This document shows, piece after piece, positions 8,066-20,405 of a stretch of 35,371 nucleotides of DNA (the stretch's first letter is position 1; each line of letters begins with the position of its first letter). The stretch is from contig PUOM01000206.1 of assembly GCA_003552795.1 (NCBI GenBank), forward strand, positions 1-35,371. The letters are read 5' to 3'. This DNA comes from Halomonas sp. Lineage in GTDB: Bacteria; Pseudomonadota; Gammaproteobacteria; Pseudomonadales; Halomonadaceae. Position numbers and translations under genes: made by a program. The notes beneath the pieces were generated by a model. It did no database searches. It was given only the letters and a program-made list of their open reading frames with translations, and was not told where the DNA came from.

Positions 8066-9061
8066 ATGAGCGACACCCAGACACCGGACCCTGCAGATAC
8101 CGCCTTTTCTGCTTCACCGGGCGAACAGCTCAGGCAGGAGCGGGAGACCCAGGGCCTCTCGATCACCGAGGTGGCTGGCGCCCTCAACCTGCGCCCGGCG
8201 GTGATTCGCGGACTGGAGGAGGACAGCTACGAGGAGGTGCCGGTCGCCGCCTATCGGCGAGGCTATCTGCGCGCCTATGCCAACCTGCTGGGCATCGACG
8301 ACCAGCCGGTTCTCGCCGCCTACCGCGCCCGCAGCGGCGGCGATGAGGCCGAGCGCAAGGTCAGCCCGGTGCAGGTCACCCGCCCACCGACGCGTCTTGG
8401 CACCTGGCTGTTCCGGCTGGTGACCCTGCTGGTCATCGCCGGGCTGATCGGCCTGACCCTGATGTGGTGGCAGAGCCGCGGCGGCAACGAGCCGCCGGGC
8501 GTCGGCGACAGCAGCCCGGTGGCCGTGGACGGCCTGGACGGCACCACCTCCACCATCTCCGAGCCCGAGGCCCCTGAGGTCGAGGCGCCCGGTGCGAGCC
8601 TGCCGCCGCTACCCGAGGAGGGCGAGGGTGAGGACATGGGCCTGGTGGAAGATCCCGCCGCCATGGCCGATGAGCCCGCCGAGGTCGACACCGATACTGC
8701 CGTTGCGCTGGCCGATACCGAGCCCGAGGGGGTCGACGAGGCCGCCGGCGAGGATACCGCCGCCGCGGAGGCCACCGACGATGAGGCCACCGTGGAGGAG
8801 GAAGCCACCGCCGCCGACCCGCGCCAGCTTGAGCTGACCTTCAACGAGCAGTCCTGGACCGAGATCTTCGATGCCAACAACGAGCGCATCCTGGTTGGCC
8901 TGCAGGAACCCGGCACCACCGCCAGCGTCGAAGGTGAACCGCCCTTCCGCCTGACCGTGGGCAACGCCACCGGCGTGGAGCTGATCTGGGCCGGCGACAG
9001 CGTCGACCTCGGCGCCCGCGCCGGCGCCAACAACGTCGCTCGTTTCACTCTGGGAGATTGA
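8066..9061 (+). CDS. rodZ: Cytoskeleton protein RodZ (HTH, TM, acidic linker, DUF4115)
   Basis: GEQLRQERETQGLSITEVAGALNLRPAVIRGLEED HTH; single TM LFRLVTLLVIAGLIGLTLMWW; C-terminal LELTFNEQSWTEIFDANNERILVG. Confidence 0.9.
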   Translation: MSDTQTPDPADTAFSASPGEQLRQERETQGLSITEVAGALNLRPAVIRGLEEDSYEEVPVAAYRRGYLRAYANLLGIDDQPVLAAYRARSGGDEAERKVSPVQVTRPPTRLGTWLFRLVTLLVIAGLIGLTLMWWQSRGGNEPPGVGDSSPVAVDGLDGTTSTISEPEAPEVEAPGASLPPLPEEGEGEDMGLVEDPAAMADEPAEVDTDTAVALADTEPEGVDEAAGEDTAAAEATDDEATVEEEATAADPRQLELTFNEQSWTEIFDANNERILVGLQEPGTTASVEGEPPFRLTVGNATGVELIWAGDSVDLGARAGANNVARFTLGD

Positions 9062-9070
9062 TCCGTCACC

Positions 9071-10183
9071 ATGCACGCCCCATCCCCCATCGTTCGTCGC
9101 AAGTCCCGCCAGATCCATGTCGGCCAGGTGCCGGTCGGTGGCGACGCCCCCATCTCGGTGCAGAGCATGACCAACACCGACACCCTGGACGTGGCCGCCA
9201 CCGTGGCGCAGATTCGCCGCCTCGAGGAGGCCGGTGCCGATATCGTGCGCGTCTCCGTGCCCGACATGGACGCCGCCGAGGCCTTCGGCAGGATCAAGCG
9301 TGACGTCTCGGTCCCCCTGGTGGCCGACATTCACTTCGACTACAAGATCGCCCTGCGCGTCGCCGAGCTCGGCGTCGACTGCCTGCGCATCAACCCCGGC
9401 AATATCGGCCGTGAGGACCGGGTGCGCGCCGTGGTCTCGGCCGCCCGGGACAACGGCATCCCGATCCGCATCGGCGTCAACGCCGGCTCGCTGGAGAAGG
9501 ACCTGCAGAAGAAATACGGCGAGCCCACCCCGGACGCCCTGGTCGAGTCCGCCATGCGCCACATCGACCACCTCGATCGCCTCGATTTCCAGGAGTACAA
9601 GGTCAGCGTCAAGGCCTCCGATGTGTTCATGGCGGTGGCCGCCTACCGCAAGCTGGCCGCCCTGATCGAACAGCCCCTGCACCTGGGGATCACCGAGGCG
9701 GGCGGGCTGCGCTCGGGGACCGTCAAGTCCTCCATCGGCCTCGGCCTTTTGCTGATGGACGGCATCGGCGACACCATCCGGGTGTCACTGGCCGCCGACC
9801 CGATCGAGGAGATCAAGGTCGGCTTCGACATGCTCAAGAGCCTGCGCCTGCGCGCCAAGGGCATCAATTTCATCGCCTGCCCCAGCTGCTCGCGCCAGAA
9901 CTTCGACGTCATCGGCACCATGAATGCCCTGGAGGAGCGCCTCGAGGACGTCATGACGCCGCTGGATGTCTCGGTAATCGGCTGCGTGGTCAACGGCCCC
10001 GGCGAGGCCAAGGAGAGCGACATCGGCCTGACCGGGGGCTCGCCGGCCAACCTGGTCTACATCGACGGCAAGCCCGCCAGCAAGCTGCGCAACGACACCC
10101 TGGTCGACGACCTGGAGCGGCTGATCCGCGACAAGGTTCGCGAGAAGGAGCAGGCCGAGAAGGACATGATCGTCCGCGGCTGA
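9071..10183 (+). CDS. ispG: 4-hydroxy-3-methylbut-2-en-1-yl diphosphate synthase (flavodoxin)
   Basis: [33 protein letters not shown]...; Fe-S motif [36 protein letters not shown]. Confidence 0.96.
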   Translation: MHAPSPIVRRKSRQIHVGQVPVGGDAPISVQSMTNTDTLDVAATVAQIRRLEEAGADIVRVSVPDMDAAEAFGRIKRDVSVPLVADIHFDYKIALRVAELGVDCLRINPGNIGREDRVRAVVSAARDNGIPIRIGVNAGSLEKDLQKKYGEPTPDALVESAMRHIDHLDRLDFQEYKVSVKASDVFMAVAAYRKLAALIEQPLHLGITEAGGLRSGTVKSSIGLGLLLMDGIGDTIRVSLAADPIEEIKVGFDMLKSLRLRAKGINFIACPSCSRQNFDVIGTMNALEERLEDVMTPLDVSVIGCVVNGPGEAKESDIGLTGGSPANLVYIDGKPASKLRNDTLVDDLERLIRDKVREKEQAEKDMIVRG

Positions 10184-10227
10184 ATCGCAGCACGAAAGCG
10201 CCGCGGCGACCCATCAAGGAGCAAGCG

Positions 10228-11538
10228 TTGAGCAAGTCCGACAGTAGCAAGAAGAAGATCCAGGCCATTCGCGGCATGAACGACCTGCTGCCCGAGCACT
10301 CCCCCCTGTGGCAGTACTTCGAGGGCAAGGTGCGGTCGCTGCTGGCCCGCTACGGCTACGCCGAGATCCGCACCCCCATCGTCGAGCAGACCGCCCTGTT
10401 CGCGCGCTCAATCGGCGAAGTGACCGATATCGTCGAGAAGGAGATGTACACCTTCGAGGATCGCAACGGCGACAGCCTGACCCTGCGCCCCGAAGGCACG
10501 GCGAGCTGCGTGCGCGCGGCCATGGAGCACGGGCTGCTGCACAACCAGACCCAGCGACTCTGGTACCAGGGCCCGATGTTCCGCCACGAGCGCCCCCAGA
10601 AGGGCCGCTACCGCCAGTTCCATCAGGTGGGCGTGGAGACCTTCGGCCTCGAGGGCCCGGACATCGACGCCGAGGTGATCCTGCTCTCGGCGCGCCTGTG
10701 GCGCGAGCTGGGCCTGCTGGAGCAGGTCACCCTGGAGCTCAACTCCCTGGGCTCTGCCGAAGCGCGGGCCGCCTACCGCGACACCCTGGTGGCCTATTTC
10801 GAGCAGCACCATGACCGGCTCGACGAGGACTCCCGGCGCCGACTGACCAGCAACCCGCTGCGCATCCTGGACTCCAAGAACCCGGAGATGGCCGCGATGC
10901 TGGCCGATGCGCCGAAGCTGATCGACCATCTGGACGAGGAGTCCCGGGCGCACTTCGAGGCGCTCTGCGCCATGCTCGATGCCGCCGGCATCACCTACGA
11001 GATCAACCCGAGGCTGGTGCGCGGCCTGGACTACTACGGCCGCACCGTCTTCGAGTGGACCACCACCGCGCTGGGCAGCCAGGGCACGATATGCGCCGGC
11101 GGCCGCTACGATGGCCTGGTGGAGCAGCTCGGCGGCAAGCCGACCCCGGCGGTGGGCTTCGCCATGGGCATCGAGCGGCTGGTGCTGCTGCTCGAGACCC
11201 TCGAGCTGGTGCCGGATGCCGCCCGCGGCGAGCTCGACCTCTACCTGCTGCCCATGGATGACGCCGCCACCGGTGCCGCCCTGCAGCTGGGCGAACGGCT
11301 GCGCGGCGAGCTGCCCGGCCTGCGCGCCCAGCTGCACTGTGGCGGCGGCAGCTTCAAGAGTCGCCTCAAGAAGGCCGACAAGAGCGGTGCGCGGCTGGCC
11401 CTGCTGCTGGGCGAGAACGAGCTGAACCATGGCACCGCGACCCTGAAGTTCCTGCGCGAGGAGCGCGAACAGCAGAGCCTGGCCCAGGAAGCTCTGGCCG
11501 AAACCCTCACCGGGCTGCTGGGCAACCGGGACACCTGA
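10228..11538 (+). CDS. hisS: Histidyl-tRNA synthetase (TTG start)
   Basis: [67 protein letters not shown]. Confidence 0.96.
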   Translation: MSKSDSSKKKIQAIRGMNDLLPEHSPLWQYFEGKVRSLLARYGYAEIRTPIVEQTALFARSIGEVTDIVEKEMYTFEDRNGDSLTLRPEGTASCVRAAMEHGLLHNQTQRLWYQGPMFRHERPQKGRYRQFHQVGVETFGLEGPDIDAEVILLSARLWRELGLLEQVTLELNSLGSAEARAAYRDTLVAYFEQHHDRLDEDSRRRLTSNPLRILDSKNPEMAAMLADAPKLIDHLDEESRAHFEALCAMLDAAGITYEINPRLVRGLDYYGRTVFEWTTTALGSQGTICAGGRYDGLVEQLGGKPTPAVGFAMGIERLVLLLETLELVPDAARGELDLYLLPMDDAATGAALQLGERLRGELPGLRAQLHCGGGSFKSRLKKADKSGARLALLLGENELNHGTATLKFLREEREQQSLAQEALAETLTGLLGNRDT

Positions 11539-11621
11539 CCATCCGGGCGTCGGCGATGGCCCGGCGTCCACTGGAGCACGTCTTCCATAAGGCGCTCCAT
11601 CGAAAGACAAGGAGGCCGCCC

Positions 11622-12275
11622 GTGGCGGAGCTGAGAACCGAAGAAGAACAGGTCGATGCGCTCAAGCGCTGGTGGAAGGAGAACGGCGTCTCGCTGATTG
11701 CCGGGGTGGCCCTGGCCGCCGCCGGCATCCTCGGCTGGAACGCCTGGCAGAACCATCAGGAGAACCAGGCCTCGGCCGCCTCCATGCGCTACCAGCACCT
11801 GATCAACCTGACGGCCGGCGAGCTGGACGACGCGAGCATCGCCGAGGCCCGGGAGCTGGTGGTAGAGATCACCGACAATCACGGCCGCACCCTCTACGCC
11901 GACCTGGCACGGCTGCTCGATGCCCGCCTGGCGGTGGCCCAGGATGACCCGGCCGAGGCTCGCGCCGCCCTGGAGGCGGTGATCGATGCCAGCGGTCGCG
12001 ACTACGTCAAGGGCCTGGCCCGCCTGCGCCTGGCGCGCCTGCAGATCGCCGACGGCGACGCCGAGACGGCCCTGGCCACCCTCGACGCCGGCGTGCCCGA
12101 GTCGCTGGCCGCCCAGCGCGCCGAGGTGCGCGGTGACGCCCATCACGCCCTGGGGAGCGACAGCGACGCCGGCGAGGCCTGGCGTGAGGCGCTGGAGCTG
12201 GCCGAGGCCCGCGACCAGTCGCTCTATGGCGTGCAGCTCAAGCTCGACAATCTGGGCCTTGGAGCCAACTCATGA
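11622..12275 (+). CDS. yfgM: YfgM family tetratricopeptide membrane protein (GTG start)
   Basis: VAELRTEEEQVDALKRWWKENGVSLIAGVALAAAGILGWNAWQNHQENQA; position between hisS and bamB. Confidence 0.88.
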   Translation: MAELRTEEEQVDALKRWWKENGVSLIAGVALAAAGILGWNAWQNHQENQASAASMRYQHLINLTAGELDDASIAEARELVVEITDNHGRTLYADLARLLDARLAVAQDDPAEARAALEAVIDASGRDYVKGLARLRLARLQIADGDAETALATLDAGVPESLAAQRAEVRGDAHHALGSDSDAGEAWREALELAEARDQSLYGVQLKLDNLGLGANS

Positions 12276-13420
12276 AACCGACCTTTCTGATCGCCGCCGT
12301 AGCCGGACTGCTCGTGCTCACCGGCTGTGCTCGCAACCAGGTGGAGCCGCAGTATCCCCCCAAGGAGCTCGCAAGCTTCGAGGAGCGCACCGAACTCTCC
12401 AGCGTCTGGGGCCAGCGGGTCGGCCGCGGCCTGGGCCGTGCTACCTACCCGATCGCCCCCTTCCGGGATGGTGACACCCTGTTCGCCGCCGATGAGCGCG
12501 GCCGACTGGCCGCCTTTGATGCCGATGACGGCGATCGCCAGTGGCAGGTGGATCTCGAGGCGCCCGTCTCCAGCGGCCTGACCGCCGTGGCCGGCGATAT
12601 CTACCTGGGCACCCGCGACGGTGAAGTGCTGGCCGTGAGCCAGCGCGACGGCAGCGTGCGCTGGCGCGCTCGCGTACCCAGCGAGGTTCTCGCCGCCCCG
12701 CAGCCCAACCAGCAGCTGCTGGTGGTGCAGAGCGTCGACGGCAGCGTGACCGCTCTGGACCGCGCCAGCGGCGAGGAGCGCTGGAGCTACACCGCCAGCC
12801 GCCCCTCGCTGACCCTGCGCGGTACCGGCACCCCCACGGTGATCGACCCGGTCACCTTCGCCGGCTTCGCCAACGGCCGCCTGGTCACTCTGGACAACCG
12901 CAGCGGCCAGCCGCTGTGGGAGCAGCGCGTTGCCGTGCCCCAGGGCCGCAGCGACATCGAACGCCTGGTGGATCTGGCCGCACAGCCGGTGCTCACCCCG
13001 GACGGCCGTCTCTTCGTCTCCAGCTTCAACGGCCGCCTGATGGCCCTGGAAGCCACCCGCGGCGAGCCGCTGTGGGCCATCGACTTCTCCAGCTTCCACA
13101 CGCCGCTTGTGGTCGGTGACTTCCTGTTCGCCGTCAACGAGGCGGGCCATGTCCACGCCCTGGATGCCAACAGCGGCGAGGAGGTGTGGCGCAATACCGA
13201 CCTGGAGGGTCGCAGCATCACCGCCCCGGCCTTCGCCGACGGCCATCTGGTGTTCGGCGACTACGAGGGCTATCTGCACCTGATCGACGCACGCAGCGGC
13301 GAGATCGTCGGCCGTGAGCGGGTCGACCGCTCCGGCATCAGCCTCCGCCCGATCACCGAAGGCAGCCGCATCCATGTGCTCGCCAACGACGGCAGCCTAG
13401 AGACCCTGGACATCCAATGA
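12272..13420 (+). CDS. bamB: Outer membrane assembly lipoprotein BamB
   Basis: Lipobox [13 protein letters not shown]-type beta-propeller repeats; ATGA overlap with yfgM. Confidence 0.93.
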   Translation: MKPTFLIAAVAGLLVLTGCARNQVEPQYPPKELASFEERTELSSVWGQRVGRGLGRATYPIAPFRDGDTLFAADERGRLAAFDADDGDRQWQVDLEAPVSSGLTAVAGDIYLGTRDGEVLAVSQRDGSVRWRARVPSEVLAAPQPNQQLLVVQSVDGSVTALDRASGEERWSYTASRPSLTLRGTGTPTVIDPVTFAGFANGRLVTLDNRSGQPLWEQRVAVPQGRSDIERLVDLAAQPVLTPDGRLFVSSFNGRLMALEATRGEPLWAIDFSSFHTPLVVGDFLFAVNEAGHVHALDANSGEEVWRNTDLEGRSITAPAFADGHLVFGDYEGYLHLIDARSGEIVGRERVDRSGISLRPITEGSRIHVLANDGSLETLDIQ

Positions 13421-14823
13421 CACCCGTGATCGCCCTGGTCGGCCGCCCCAACGTGGGCAAGTCGACCCTGTTCAACCGCCTGACCCGCTCCCGGGACGCC
13501 CTGGTGGCCGACTTTCCCGGCCTGACCCGCGACCGCAAGTACGGCAACGGCCTGCTCGGCGACAAGGCCTACACGGTGATCGACACCGGCGGCATCAGCG
13601 GCGACGAGGACGGCATCGACGCGGCCATGGCCGAGCAGTCGCTGGTCGCCATCGACGAGGCCGATATCGTGCTCTTCCTGGTCGACGCTCGGGCCGGCCT
13701 CAGCGTGGCCGACCAGGCCATTGCCAACCACCTGCGGGTCAATCAGAAGAAGACCTGGCTGGTGGTCAACAAGACCGACGGCCTGGACGAGGCCACCGCC
13801 ACCGCCGAGTTCTGGGAGCTGGGTCTCGGCGAGCCGCGCCCCATCGCCGCCGCCCACGGCCGCAACGTCACCTCGCTGATCGACGAGGTGCTCGCGCCCT
13901 TCCCCGAGCGCGACGAGAGCATCCCGGCGGATACCGGCACCAAGGGCATCCGCATCGGCGTGATCGGTCGCCCCAACGTGGGCAAGTCGACCCTGGTCAA
14001 CCGCCTGCTCGGCGAGGAGCGGGTGGTGGTCTACGACGAGGCCGGCACCACCCGCGACGCCATCGAGATTCCCTTCGAGCGTCGCGGCAAGCCCTATGTG
14101 CTGGTCGATACCGCCGGCGTCCGTCGGCGCAAGAACGTCCACGAGACGGCCGAGAAGTTCTCGATCATCAAGACCCTGGAGGCGATCAAGGAGTGCCATG
14201 TCGCCATCGTGGTGCTGGATGGCCGCTCGGGCCTGGTGGAACAGGACCTGCACCTGCTCGACTATGTGCTGACCAGCGGGCGCGCCCTGGTGCTGACGGT
14301 CAACAAGTGGGACGGCCTGGAGCACGACGCCAAGGAGAAGATGCGCAACGAGATCAAGCGCCGCCTGGGCTTTGCCGACTACGCCGACCTGCACTTCATC
14401 TCGGCGCTGCACGGCACCGGCGTGGGTGACCTCTACCCGTCACTGGAACGCGCCTTCGCCTCGGCCAACGCCCACTGGTCCACCAACCGACTGACCAGCA
14501 TCCTTCAGGATGCGGTGGAGTCCCATCAGCCGCCCATGGTGCATGGCCGGCGGATCAAGCTGCGCATGGCCCACCAGGGTGGCGCCAATCCGCCCATCAT
14601 CGTGGTCCACGGCAACCAGACCGGGTCGCTGCCCGAGGCCTACCGACGCTACCTGACCAACACCTTCCGCAAGGTGCTCAAGGTGCGCGGCACGCCGATG
14701 CGCTTCGAGTTCCGCTCCGGCAAGAACCCCTTCGACCCCATGGCCGATGCCAGCGACCGCGAGAAGGCCAAGAAGCGTGAGCTGGGACGCACCAAGGAGG
14801 CGCGCAACAGCCGTCGCCGCTGA
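13417..14823 (+). CDS. der: Ribosome biogenesis GTPase Der (EngA)
   Basis: Two G domains: [17 protein letters not shown] and [19 protein letters not shown]-like C-terminus. Confidence 0.97.
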   Translation: MTPVIALVGRPNVGKSTLFNRLTRSRDALVADFPGLTRDRKYGNGLLGDKAYTVIDTGGISGDEDGIDAAMAEQSLVAIDEADIVLFLVDARAGLSVADQAIANHLRVNQKKTWLVVNKTDGLDEATATAEFWELGLGEPRPIAAAHGRNVTSLIDEVLAPFPERDESIPADTGTKGIRIGVIGRPNVGKSTLVNRLLGEERVVVYDEAGTTRDAIEIPFERRGKPYVLVDTAGVRRRKNVHETAEKFSIIKTLEAIKECHVAIVVLDGRSGLVEQDLHLLDYVLTSGRALVLTVNKWDGLEHDAKEKMRNEIKRRLGFADYADLHFISALHGTGVGDLYPSLERAFASANAHWSTNRLTSILQDAVESHQPPMVHGRRIKLRMAHQGGANPPIIVVHGNQTGSLPEAYRRYLTNTFRKVLKVRGTPMRFEFRSGKNPFDPMADASDREKAKKRELGRTKEARNSRRR

Positions 14824-14834
14824 CCCCGCCCTAG

Positions 14835-14880
14835 CGCCGGCGCCCGACCCGCCTCCCGGTGGGTCGGGCGCCGGCGTTTT
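14835..14880 (+). terminator. Intrinsic terminator after der
   Basis: CGCCGGCGCCCGACCC-N10-GGGTCGGGCGCCGGCG-TTTT, perfect 16-bp stem. Confidence 0.9.
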
Positions 14881-15019
14881 CGTCTGCTTTTTCGGCCGAA
14901 AACCGCCCCGCAGAATTCGCTTGACAGGAACATTGGCCGACCTTCCAATACGCCAGTTTTGCGCTGCAGCATTGCAGCGCTCCGGGCCCCGCCCACCCTG
15001 CCACTGGAGGCACCCCACG

Positions 15020-15649
15020 ATGATGTCTCGTCGCGTTCCTGCCCGTTTCCGGCGCTGGCGCCTGCTCGCGCCGCTCTGCCTCTCCGCCCTGCTCGCCGGC
15101 TGCCTGGCACTGCCGCAGACCGGGCTCTTCGCCTTCCGCCTGGCGGTGACCTCGCTGGGGGTGGAGGAAGTGCGCATCGGCTCCTATGCCGTGGATGCCC
15201 GCTTCGACACCAGCGATATCATGTCGCTGGCGATGTCGAGTCTGGGGGCCGGCAGCCTGCCGGTGCAGGCGACCCTGGCCATGGGTCTGGGGCTGCCGAC
15301 CGGCATGCCGCCGGTGGAGATGTCCGGCTTCCGCTGGACCCTGGACATGCCGGGTGCTGACCCGGTGAGCGGCAACTACAAGCAGGACGTCACCCTGACC
15401 TCGGGTGACGACGCCAACCTGCGCCTGCCGGTGGCCTTTGATCTGCTGGCCGGCGGCCGCGAGGGGCTCGGCCCCATGGTGGAGCTGGCCAGCCAGATGG
15501 CCCGCCAGGGCGAACTGCCCGCCGGCAGCGAGCTTGCCATCACGCCCGGCGACCTGCGCGGCCTGGGCATGACCCTGCCCGCCGGCCTGCTCACCCCCAC
15601 CATCCGCCTGGGCGTCGGCGAGGACGGCAGGCTGATTCCGCGGGGCTGA
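15020..15649 (+). CDS. Hypothetical lipoprotein, possibly LEA14/WHy-like
   Basis: MMSRRVPARFRRWRLLAPLCLSALLAGCLALPQTGLF... lipobox LLAGC; the beta-rich LEA-like assignment is tentative. Confidence 0.7.
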   Translation: MMSRRVPARFRRWRLLAPLCLSALLAGCLALPQTGLFAFRLAVTSLGVEEVRIGSYAVDARFDTSDIMSLAMSSLGAGSLPVQATLAMGLGLPTGMPPVEMSGFRWTLDMPGADPVSGNYKQDVTLTSGDDANLRLPVAFDLLAGGREGLGPMVELASQMARQGELPAGSELAITPGDLRGLGMTLPAGLLTPTIRLGVGEDGRLIPRG

Positions 15650-15694
15650 TATGCCCCACCCGCCGCGCTTCGCGCTTTGAGGAGGCTTGAGGTT

Positions 15695-15834
15695 ACTGGT
15701 GGGAGATCGGCTCTGCCGGGCGAATGGCGCCGCAGGCGCCCTCGGCGGCATTGCTTGCGTCAGCGCATGCCGCCCAGGAGCCCTTCGGTCTCCCTTCGTC
15801 GAAGCGTCGAACCGCGAGAGAGCCCAGCTCCAGT
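15695..15834. repeat. Candidate palindromic intergenic element with imperfect inverted ends
   Basis: ACTGGTGGGAGATCGGCTCT at left; right end reverse-complements to ACTGGAGCTGGGCTCTCT. Internal perfect arms GGCGGCAT/ATGCCGCC. Only one copy in the window. Confidence 0.4.
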
Positions 15835-15884
15835 GTGTACTTGACCTCAACAGGGGTTTACGCAAGTTTACCGAGCGAAACTTC

Positions 15885-16751
15885 CTACTTCCCGTGCAGG
15901 CGGCGGCGGCCCACCCACTGGGTGGCGAACTGCCAGGCGCCGCGGCCGCTGCGCCCGCCGCGCAGGGTGGCGAAGCGGATCGCCTCGGCGCGGGCCTCGG
16001 CATTCCAGTCCTGCCGCTTGCCCAGCTGGGTGACCCAGTGGCAGCACGCCTCCAGGTAGACATCCTGGTTGAAGGGGTGGAAGCCCAGCCACAGCCCGAA
16101 GCGGTCCGAGAGCGAGATCTTCTCCTCCACGGCATCGCCGTGGTGCAGCTCGTCGCCCACCAGCCTGGAGCCCTCGTTGTCGCTCATGGACTCCGGCAGC
16201 AGATGGCGGCGGTTGGAGGTGGCGTAGAGCAGCACGTTGGGCGGCGGGCCGGTCAGGGCGCCGTCCAGCACGCTCTTGAGCGCCTTGTAGGCGTCGTCGT
16301 GACCCTCGAAGGAGAGATCGTCGCAGTAGACCACGAAGCGCTGCTCATGATGGCGCAGCTGCTCCACCAGCATGGGCAGGCTGGCAGGGTCGTGGCGATC
16401 CACCTGCACCAGCCGCAGCCCCTCTCCGGCCAGAGAGTTGAGCAGGGCGCGGATCAGCGACGACTTGCCGCTGCCCCGGGAGCCCCACAGCAGCGCATGG
16501 TTGGCCGGCAGGCCCTGGAGGAAGGCCCGGGTGTTGTCCACCAGCGCCAGCTTCTGGCGCTCGATGCCCAGCAGGTCGTCCAGGCTCAGGGCGTCCCGGG
16601 GCGGCACCGGCAGCAGTCGCCCCCCCAGGCTGTGGCGCTGCCAGAGGGCGGCAATATCCCGCGACCAGTCAACCTCCTGGGGAGGCGGCGGCAGCCAGTG
16701 CTCCACGTGATCAAGCAGGTTGAGCAGGCGACGCGTCAGCTCGGGATCCAT
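15885..16751 (-). CDS. DUF815-family AAA+ ATPase
   Basis: Walker A LLWGSRGSGKSSLIRALL; Walker B FVVYCDDLSFE; VLLYATSNRRHLLPE. Confidence 0.88.
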   Translation of the reverse strand: MDPELTRRLLNLLDHVEHWLPPPPQEVDWSRDIAALWQRHSLGGRLLPVPPRDALSLDDLLGIERQKLALVDNTRAFLQGLPANHALLWGSRGSGKSSLIRALLNSLAGEGLRLVQVDRHDPASLPMLVEQLRHHEQRFVVYCDDLSFEGHDDAYKALKSVLDGALTGPPPNVLLYATSNRRHLLPESMSDNEGSRLVGDELHHGDAVEEKISLSDRFGLWLGFHPFNQDVYLEACCHWVTQLGKRQDWNAEARAEAIRFATLRGGRSGRGAWQFATQWVGRRRLHGK

Positions 16752-16878
16752 GGCAATCTCCTTCTCCGTATCGAGCGGTTGACCTTCCAGTCATTCCGGG
16801 TATCTTGTGGCGAACCCGAGGCCCCGTCCAGAGTCTGACCCCTCGGGACGACCGAGCCCGGTCAAAGGAGACCTGAAC

Positions 16879-17685
16879 ATGCGCTGGATCCACTGGCTTG
16901 CCATTGGCGCCTTGAGCCTCACCCTTACCGCCTGCGCGACCTCCCCGACCGGACGCCAGCAGCTGACGCTGGTGTCCGATGATCAGCTCAACCAGATGGG
17001 TGCCGAGGCCTTCGAGCAGTACCAGCAGGAGCTGCCCAAGGCCGATGCCGCCTCGCAGCGCTACGCCCAGTGCATCGCCGATGCCCTGATCGACGCCCTA
17101 CCGGCCGAGCAGCAGCGCGCCCAGGACTGGCAGATCCGCGTTTTCGAGTCGGAGCAGGCCAACGCCTTCGCCCTGCCGGGCGGCTACATGGGGGTCAATA
17201 CCGGCCTGCTGAGCATCGCCGAGACCCAGGGGCAGCTGGCAACGGTGATCGGCCACGAGATGGGGCACGTGCTGGCCCGCCATGCCAACGAGCGGGTCTC
17301 CACCCAGACCGCCACCCAGCTCGGCCTATCGGTGCTCTCCTCGGCGTCCGGCATGCAGGGCCCGGCCGGAGAGCAGATGATGGGGGCGCTCGGGCTCGGC
17401 GCCCAGTTCGGGGTCCTGCTGCCTTTCTCTCGGCGCCACGAGAGCGAGGCCGACGTGATCGGTCTGCGCCTGATGGCCGAGGCCGGCTTCGATCCGCGAG
17501 AAAGCGTCACCCTCTGGGAGAACATGCAGGCTGCCGGCGGCGGCGCCCAGCCCCCGACCTGGATGTCCACCCACCCGAGCCAGGGCCAGCGCATGGCCGG
17601 CCTGCAGGCCAACATGGACGATGCCCTGGAACGCTACGAGCAGGCCCGCCAGGCGGGGAGAACGCCCAACTGCCCGCGCCCCTAG
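16879..17685 (+). CDS. M48 family metallopeptidase lipoprotein
   Basis: LTLTACATSPTGRQQL lipobox; HEMGHVLARH zinc motif; ESEADVIGLRLMAEAGFDP. Confidence 0.92.
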   Translation: MRWIHWLAIGALSLTLTACATSPTGRQQLTLVSDDQLNQMGAEAFEQYQQELPKADAASQRYAQCIADALIDALPAEQQRAQDWQIRVFESEQANAFALPGGYMGVNTGLLSIAETQGQLATVIGHEMGHVLARHANERVSTQTATQLGLSVLSSASGMQGPAGEQMMGALGLGAQFGVLLPFSRRHESEADVIGLRLMAEAGFDPRESVTLWENMQAAGGGAQPPTWMSTHPSQGQRMAGLQANMDDALERYEQARQAGRTPNCPRP

Positions 17686-17690
17686 GAACA

Positions 17691-17717
17691 CACTGATTCA
17701 CTGCTGCGCTCGATATC
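17691..17717. repeat. Left-end fragment of the element found at 5819-5957
   Basis: CACTGATTCACTGCTGCGCTCGATATC vs CACTGATTTATTGCTGCGCTCGATATC (5822-5848), 25/27 identical. Confidence 0.75.
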
Positions 17718-17738
17718 CCACTAACTTCTGGAAAGCGA

Positions 17739-17999
17739 ATGCTGAAGCTTGGACTACTGCTGCTGATTGCCCCCTCTCTGCTGATGATGGGGGTCTACTT
17801 CTGGGAGCAGTCGGACGTACGCGCCTGCACTTACGCCGGCGGCCACTGGGACTATCTGGAAGGGGTATGCCGCGACACTCCCCAGCCCTTCGTCTCCCTG
17901 CTGGAGCGCTCCCCGCTGCTGGTCAACGGCGGCATGCTGCTGTCGGTGATCGGCCTGGCGCTCTGCATGGTGGGCTTTTATGTCGGCGGCAAGCGCTGA
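17739..17999 (+). CDS. Small two-TM hypothetical membrane protein (86 aa)
   Basis: [22 protein letters not shown]...[19 protein letters not shown]...[27 protein letters not shown]; two hydrophobic segments. Confidence 0.7.
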   Translation: MLKLGLLLLIAPSLLMMGVYFWEQSDVRACTYAGGHWDYLEGVCRDTPQPFVSLLERSPLLVNGGMLLSVIGLALCMVGFYVGGKR

Positions 18000-18814
18000 G
18001 CTGACAGCGACGCCCTGAGCGCCTCCAGCACCGGCCCGGTGTCGGGGCGCTTGCCGCGCCACTGGAAGAACGACTCGGCGGCCTGCTCGACAAGCATGCC
18101 CAGGCCGTCCACAGTGCGGGCGCCGCGCTCGGCGGCCCAGCCCAGGAAGACGGTGGGCTCGGCCCCGTACATCATGTCGTGGGCCGTGGCGCCCTCGGCG
18201 AACAGATCCTCGGGCAGCGGCGGAAGGTCCCCGGCCAGGCTGGCGCTGGTGCCGTTGATCACCAGATCGAAGGGGCCGGTCACCGCGTCGAAGCCGCCGC
18301 CGTCGATCTCGCCCAGATCGCGGAAGTCGGCGGCCAGCGCCTCGGCCTTGGCCGCCGTGCGGTTGGCCACACGCAGGCTCGCCGGCGCCTCGGCCAGCAG
18401 CGGCTCCAGCACGCCGCGCACGGCCCCGCCGGCGCCCAGCACCAGCACCCGCGCGCCGGCCAGTGTCACGCCGTGGCGCATGAGGTCGCGCACCAGGCCC
18501 ACTCCGTCGGTGGTATCGCCGTATGTCGCGCCGTTGCCGCCGAGAATCAGGGTATTCACCGCTCCGGCCCGCCGCGCGCGCTGACTCAGGGTATCACTGA
18601 GAGCGAAGGCCTCCTCCTTGAAGGGCACGGTGACGTTGGCGCCGCGCCCACCCTCGGTCACGAAGCGCCGCCAGGCGCCGGCGAAGTCGTCCAGCGGGGC
18701 CTCGATGGCGGTGTAGTCGATGGCCTCGCCGGTCTGGGCCGCGAAGGCGGCGTGGATGGCCGGCGACTTCGAATGGGCCACCGGGTGGCCGAAGACACAG
18801 TAGCGGTCGGTCAT
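17978..18814 (-). CDS. aroE: Shikimate dehydrogenase (NADP+)
   Basis: [29 protein letters not shown]...[11 protein letters not shown]...[18 protein letters not shown]. Confidence 0.95.
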   Translation of the reverse strand: MTDRYCVFGHPVAHSKSPAIHAAFAAQTGEAIDYTAIEAPLDDFAGAWRRFVTEGGRGANVTVPFKEEAFALSDTLSQRARRAGAVNTLILGGNGATYGDTTDGVGLVRDLMRHGVTLAGARVLVLGAGGAVRGVLEPLLAEAPASLRVANRTAAKAEALAADFRDLGEIDGGGFDAVTGPFDLVINGTSASLAGDLPPLPEDLFAEGATAHDMMYGAEPTVFLGWAAERGARTVDGLGMLVEQAAESFFQWRGKRPDTGPVLEALRASLSAQRLPPT

Positions 18815-18827
18815 GGTCGCTCCTTGA

Positions 18828-20353
<1,526 letters not shown>

Positions 20354-20405
20354 GGGGACTCCTCGGCGATGGACACGGCTGGGTGCATGAATGCGCTGCA
20401 TTCTA

